This document shows, piece after piece, positions 42,645-46,400 of a DNA stretch of 46,400 nucleotides. The notes beneath the pieces were generated by a model that worked only from the letters and a program-made list of their open reading frames with translations, was not told the DNA's origin and did not search any database. The DNA is from Cudoniella acicularis. Taxonomy: Eukaryota > Ascomycota > Leotiomycetes > Helotiales > Helotiaceae. Numbering within the stretch: position 1 is the stretch's first letter; the number at the start of each line of letters is the position of its first letter. The stretch lies in the NCBI GenBank assembly GCA_013054445.1, contig JAAMPI010000270.1:1-46400 (forward strand), written 5' to 3'. The position numbers were made by a program, and so were the translations under genes.

Positions 42645-44009
42645 GCTAACAGCTATTAGGCGATGCTTTTTTAACTCCGCACCTAACTATAACTCCTACC
42701 CACCCTAAAATACAGATTATTTATAACTTATATACGATTCCCTTATAATTTATAAATACTAGTCACCTGCCTAAGGGTATAAATCGTACTAAGTCACAAT
42801 TATAAAAATAAGGCTTTTAGTACCTAATATTTTATATGCCACCTATTTGCCTTGATATAGGCCTCTATCCTCGCCGGCATACTTTGATATAGTATATCGA
42901 ACGTAGATTTAGGGATCTGGGTCTAACAATCCTTAAGAGCCTCCTCTATAGCTAGGAGATCATCCTCTGCCTTTCCAGTTCCCTATAAGAGCTCTAGATA
43001 TTACTCTATAATCATGCGCTTCAGGGCCTACTAAATGTGCTCGATTGGGTTCAGATCAGGGGAATAGGCTGGCTAATCTGTCCGCGGAATGCCGTGAGCC
43101 ACAAACAAATCTCTAACCTTATAGGCAGTATAGATAGAGGCATTATCCTATATGAAGATATACCCAGGATCCTCGTGTTCCTCGTACTATGGCCTAACCT
43201 GTGCATCCAAAACCTCAATATAGCTATTAGTACTATACCTATGCTTCTTCGACTCAAAATCCCTATCTAACACATAGAGATCACTCCTCCTATTGTCCTA
43301 AAAGCTTCCCCAGACCATAACGCTCATATCCTTTACGCTTTTATATGTTTAAATCATCTCTAGATCCCACTTCTGAGCCGCTGTACGGAAGCACCACTCC
43401 TGTACTTTACCCCGCCCCCGCTCTACAGAACACTCATCACTCCACATATACATCCCCCACTCCTCCCACGTCAAATGGCGATTTCGTAGGCACCAAGCAA
43501 GCCGCTGATCGGCATGCTTCTGTGTAAGGAAAGGGCGCTTTTTACAGCGCTAATTAGTAATGCCATGTGCCTTAAGGATCTTCTTAACCGTGGCGGTCTT
43601 GCAGTCGAGGCCACAGGCCGCAATAACCTAGGCATATGTGTCTTTCGGATTTGCGCGTACATGGCGAAGGAGGTTTCGTTCGTCAGCTTCAGTATAGGAC
43701 TTCTTCCGCGGCGCAGGCTTAATTGAGAGGTTGTCGACGCGTTATGACTCTTTTGCGATAGTGTATTTGACAGTCGAAACACTCAATTTTAGGTCCCTGG
43801 TGATTTGGGCTGAATGGTTGCCCTCAGACCTCTTGCCAAGTATCTTGCCGCGCACATCTGGCTTGAGATGCCTCCCAGGTATAATATTCGAGCTTGTGGG
43901 CTTCAATGGAGTACGTTGTGGTTGCATTTGGTTGTGTAGGAAGGAAGGTGTGTGGGGGAGGAAGACGCGTTTTTAAGCGTTTTGCTCATTTCGCCTAATA
44001 GCTGTTAGC
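42645..44009 (-). mobile_element. Tc1/mariner DNA transposon, 1365 bp, RIP-like mutated
   Basis: Perfect 19-bp terminal inverted repeats, GCTAACAGCTATTAGGCGA at 42645-42663 and its reverse complement at 43991-44009, each flanked outside by TA (42643-42644 and 44010-44011). TA duplication, short TIRs, 1.37-kb size and a single minus-strand transposase relic are the hallmarks of Tc1/mariner elements such as impala. Structure is complete but coding is destroyed by stops, so it cannot move on its own. Confidence 0.92.
42824..43927 (-). pseudogene. Tc1-type DD34E transposase, 13 internal TAA/TAG stops, no frameshift
   Basis: A single frame from MQPQRTPLKPTSS (43927) to 42824, 368 codons. N-terminal helix-turn-helix (ITRDLKLSVSTVKYTI). 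Catalytic triad: Asp in MWSDECSVERG, Asp in DNASIYTAYKV, and Glu 34 residues later in SPDLNPIEH (DD34E). In-frame stops interrupt it (for example 43744-43742, 43630-43628, and one directly before DNAS). All are TAG or TAA and sit where Gln or Trp is expected, so each is explained by C-to-T (or G-to-A) change at CpA. That is the RIP pattern of ascomycetes. The frame is otherwise unbroken. Confidence 0.9.
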
Positions 44010-44069
44010 TACGACTGTACCCTCTTGAACGCTCAAACGGAGCAACCCGAATAACACATTCTCCGTCAA

Positions 44070-44960
44070 TCAAGCCATGATAGTAACTAGTTGAGCCAAC
44101 TGTTTCCCTTCCGAGGAGTAAGGTTGACCCTTTCTCAAGACCTTCGCGTCTTTAATACCATTAGCTATGAGAGTTTTCGTCTTCTCATCCAACTTATACC
44201 GCCAATCAAACCCGTTGCCTTCATCCAGGGATTGCAAGAATTCTCGCGAGCATTTATTCATCTTTTCCTACTCTTCGTTAGGGCTAGTGATGATTTCCTT
44301 TGTTTTCAAGTTAATCTTCATCGTTCTGGCTAAGTCTCTCTCGATGAGCTACCTTTCGAGACTCTCGAATTCTTTGGTCGGCAAGGCTGGAAGATCGGGC
44401 TGTTAGCATGTTTCTATTCTGGTATGCTTTAGGGGTAAACGGGGTTATTAAGGACTTATTCCGAATGCTCCAGGCATATATAACCGACTCGAAACGTGTT
44501 TTGGGGGGGGGGAGCTGATGAAGGATGTCAGAAAATTGTGCTACTTACTAGTGACAAATTCGGGAATTTCGATAATCTTTTCCGTGCCTTTTCCCGTGAT
44601 GGGATGAGGTTGACCCTCAAAATAATGAGTAAGACCATGCCAAGCCACAGCACCTGCTTTGTACATCGTTCCATGTTTTTTCCCTGACTCTTTCGGTTCG
44701 GGGATGATATATGTCTTCACCCATTTGCGGCCGATGCCAGAGGGTGGGTCTCGCCAGAGGTGTCCTAGACCTTGATTGTCGACCATAGACTCGAAGCCAT
44801 CAAGGGCAGGAGAATGATAACTTGGACCATGCGTAAGGTCTGCTGCGTGAGCTTCGCGACATTTGAGGCCACGCTACGCACTCCATGATTTGAGGATTGC
44901 CAGGTACCATCACAACAGACAATTAGTCGCTTAAAGTTAGTGATTTTGAAGAACTCGAGG
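44070..44960 (-). pseudogene. DUF2235-like (Tle1-type hydrolase) gene relic
   Basis: Upstream fragment (about 44960-44845): FKRLIVCCDGTWQSSNHG then VASNVAKL, which matches the start of the DUF2235 alpha/beta-hydrolase domain (CCDGTW). The downstream frame then encodes a distinct segment (GFESMVDNQGLGHLWRDP, then YKAGAVAWHGLTHYFEG) to 44541. The middle of the usual domain is absent, so an internal deletion is likely. A GTAAGT beside 44547 and a GCTAACAG near 44403 suggest an intron. A last frame (44390-44070) has two TAGs and ends QLAQLVTIMA. Membership of the second and third fragments in the same gene is inferred from order and strand only. The Tc1 element lies 60 bp beyond its 3' end. Confidence 0.5.
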
Positions 44961-46400
44961 GTGATGACCCGACGATGAGGATGCTGGCAGCCTGATTCTT
45001 ATCGAGAATGAAAGAATAGAAGTTGTTAGCTAGAGGCTTAGGCCCCATCTGAGGGCTTGTTGGTTTTATCAATATTTGAGATCTGCAGATGTATAAGTTG
45101 ATAGATAGAATTGAATTTGAAAGGGAGGGTGGTGATTTATGTAGATTTCAAGAAGTACGGTGGCATCTCTTTTTTTTTCTGCAAACTTGCTTTGTCCACA
45201 ATAAAAATCTCCTAATGAAATGAAGCGATGAACATGGCATCTCCACGAGTTTCCGGCCTGAGACTGCCGGTGCCTCCTCTTTGGGGAATATTTGGTGAAG
45301 GCTGGAATGTCTGTGAAGTGGGAGAGTCTGTTGCAGGAGTGCAAGAAGAAAACCCAAGGCCGCCCATCACAGTGCAAGAACCCCATTTGCCGACGGACGT
45401 AAAGCGCAGATAGAGGCGTAATTCACAAGTCGGTGTAGATGGGAAGACAGCAAGAATACACAAATTTCAAGGCAAGTTTCACCGGGGAGAGGAGAAGAGC
45501 GGACCGGGCCGTGTTATATTGAGATCCCAAAGATCGATCTGAATCATGGCGTCCCAGGTCTCATTACGACTCGCACTGAGATATCGAGACCGGGAAGGGA
45601 GCGATTATCAACTGTGCGATATCAATAACATCTGGTGCAGTTCCGGATTTCGGATTAGGTGGTATGTAATTTCTTGTTTGCGGTGGCAGATCAGCATATT
45701 TTGGCACGCCAAAACATCTTGCGTACTAATTTTTGAAGTATAGAGACAGGAAATATGGAAGAGAAAGCGCTGCGCCTCTCTACTAGAGAAAAGAAAGAAT
45801 TGGAGTCTCACAAATTAAAGGCATCGATATGTCCATGTGCGTGGCACAGGACGCCGCAGCGGCCGCAAATTTCGAACCCCTGTGTCAGGATACATGTGCT
45901 CCATCGCCCTTGTGATATGATCGCGCAATCATGTGAATGAAGAGTGCAAATGGAGTTCAACTGGACAGTATAAGAACATAGATGTAGCTTGATACTTTGA
46001 AGAAAAAGAAGTTGAAGGATAAGGTTGACATCTTGTCTCGCTGAAAGTCGGCATTAACCTTACTCGGCTAGATTTTTGCTGAGGGTCGTGCGCTGTGCCT
46101 ATTCAACCTGTCTGGTAGGTACCTAGGTAGGTAGTGTTAAGAATACATTACAGGAGCAAATCACTCACCTCTATTTAGCGAACTATTACGAAAGGACGCT
46201 TGTTAATACGAAAAGAGACCAATTAATACAATATTGTAGGTTGCTATCTTACTGTGAGTACCTTAACTTGCCTTGAATAATTTTCACGGTCCTTATGAAA
46301 ACCTGGACCAAGTAATCGTCGGTTCGATTAGTAAAACAACCGGCCCGAGACGTCTCGTGCCGGCCGGATCCGCTTTTCCCAACTCCCAGGGTCTCATCCC
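44961..46400. other. Right end, 1.4 kb, no supported gene
   Basis: Only short ORFs. One plus-strand ORF at 45546 (MASQVSLRLALRYRDREG) has a GTATGT donor shortly after and could be the first exon of a gene, but no continuation keeps frame convincingly. TAGG-rich repeats occur at 46114-46136. Confidence 0.35.
46340..46363. repeat. Near-perfect 24-bp GC-rich palindrome
   Basis: Core CGAGACGTCTCG is a 12-bp perfect palindrome; flanking CCGGC and GCCGG extend it with one mismatched pair. It stands out in an AT-rich end region. Confidence 0.7.

Noticed and set aside
45546..45940. Possible two-exon plus-strand gene at the right end
   Set aside because: The GTATGT donor creates a stop on joining to the nearest TATAG acceptor, and an alternative donor gives an early stop.

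Overview
This is a nuclear contig from a filamentous ascomycete (Pezizomycotina). The signs are introns of 45-160 nt with GTAAGT/GTATGT donors and CTAAC/CTGAC branch points, TAG/CAG acceptors, a HET-domain gene, a cluster of 2EXR-domain genes and a Tc1/mariner copy mutated in the manner of RIP. The 2EXR expansion points to Leotiomycetes (Helotiales), but that is an inference. No rRNA, tRNA or CRISPR feature was recognised.

Layout. 1-119: possible 3' end of a gene running in from the left. 0.7-2.3 kb: flavin-containing monooxygenase (minus). 2.8-4.65 kb: six-exon gene of unknown function (minus). 4.7-10.4 kb: gene-poor, with a doubtful small secreted protein, two basic low-complexity ORFs that both begin Met-Gly (one intact, one broken), and a decayed membrane-protein gene between them. 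10.97-11.57 kb: four-exon cytochrome c whose Met-80 position reads Lys. 14.0-16.0 kb: GPI-anchored aspartic protease. 16.8-18.8 and 19.25-20.5 kb: a divergent pair, a histidine-phosphatase (phosphoglycerate-mutase-like) gene and the GPI transamidase catalytic subunit GPI8. 21.1-23.4 kb: HET-domain pseudogene. 23.9-31.0 kb: four 2EXR genes in a row on the minus strand, only one apparently intact, with a diverged intergenic repeat on either side of the intact copy. 32.8-33.9 kb: mitochondrial carnitine/acylcarnitine-type carrier. 35.2-40.5 kb: single-exon gene for a 1748-residue coiled-coil protein built from three kinds of tandem repeat, with ambiguous bases only inside the repeats. 41.3-46.4 kb: AT-rich terminal block with a 1.37-kb Tc1/mariner element (intact terminal inverted repeats, TA duplication, DD34E transposase with 13 internal stops and no frameshift) next to a DUF2235-like pseudogene.

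How it fits together. The housekeeping genes (GPI8, phosphatase, carrier, protease) are intact and regularly spaced. Between them lie fast-evolving accessory blocks (HET, 2EXR, Met-Gly basic proteins, DUF2235, transposon) with many stops and frameshifts. GPI8 would attach the GPI anchor to proteins such as the nearby aspartic protease, but nothing shows that their proximity matters. The observations most worth following are the cytochrome c with Lys at the axial-ligand position, the 2EXR birth-and-death cluster, and the giant repeat protein. Exon models were built by hand from splice consensus and reading frame; none has transcript support.
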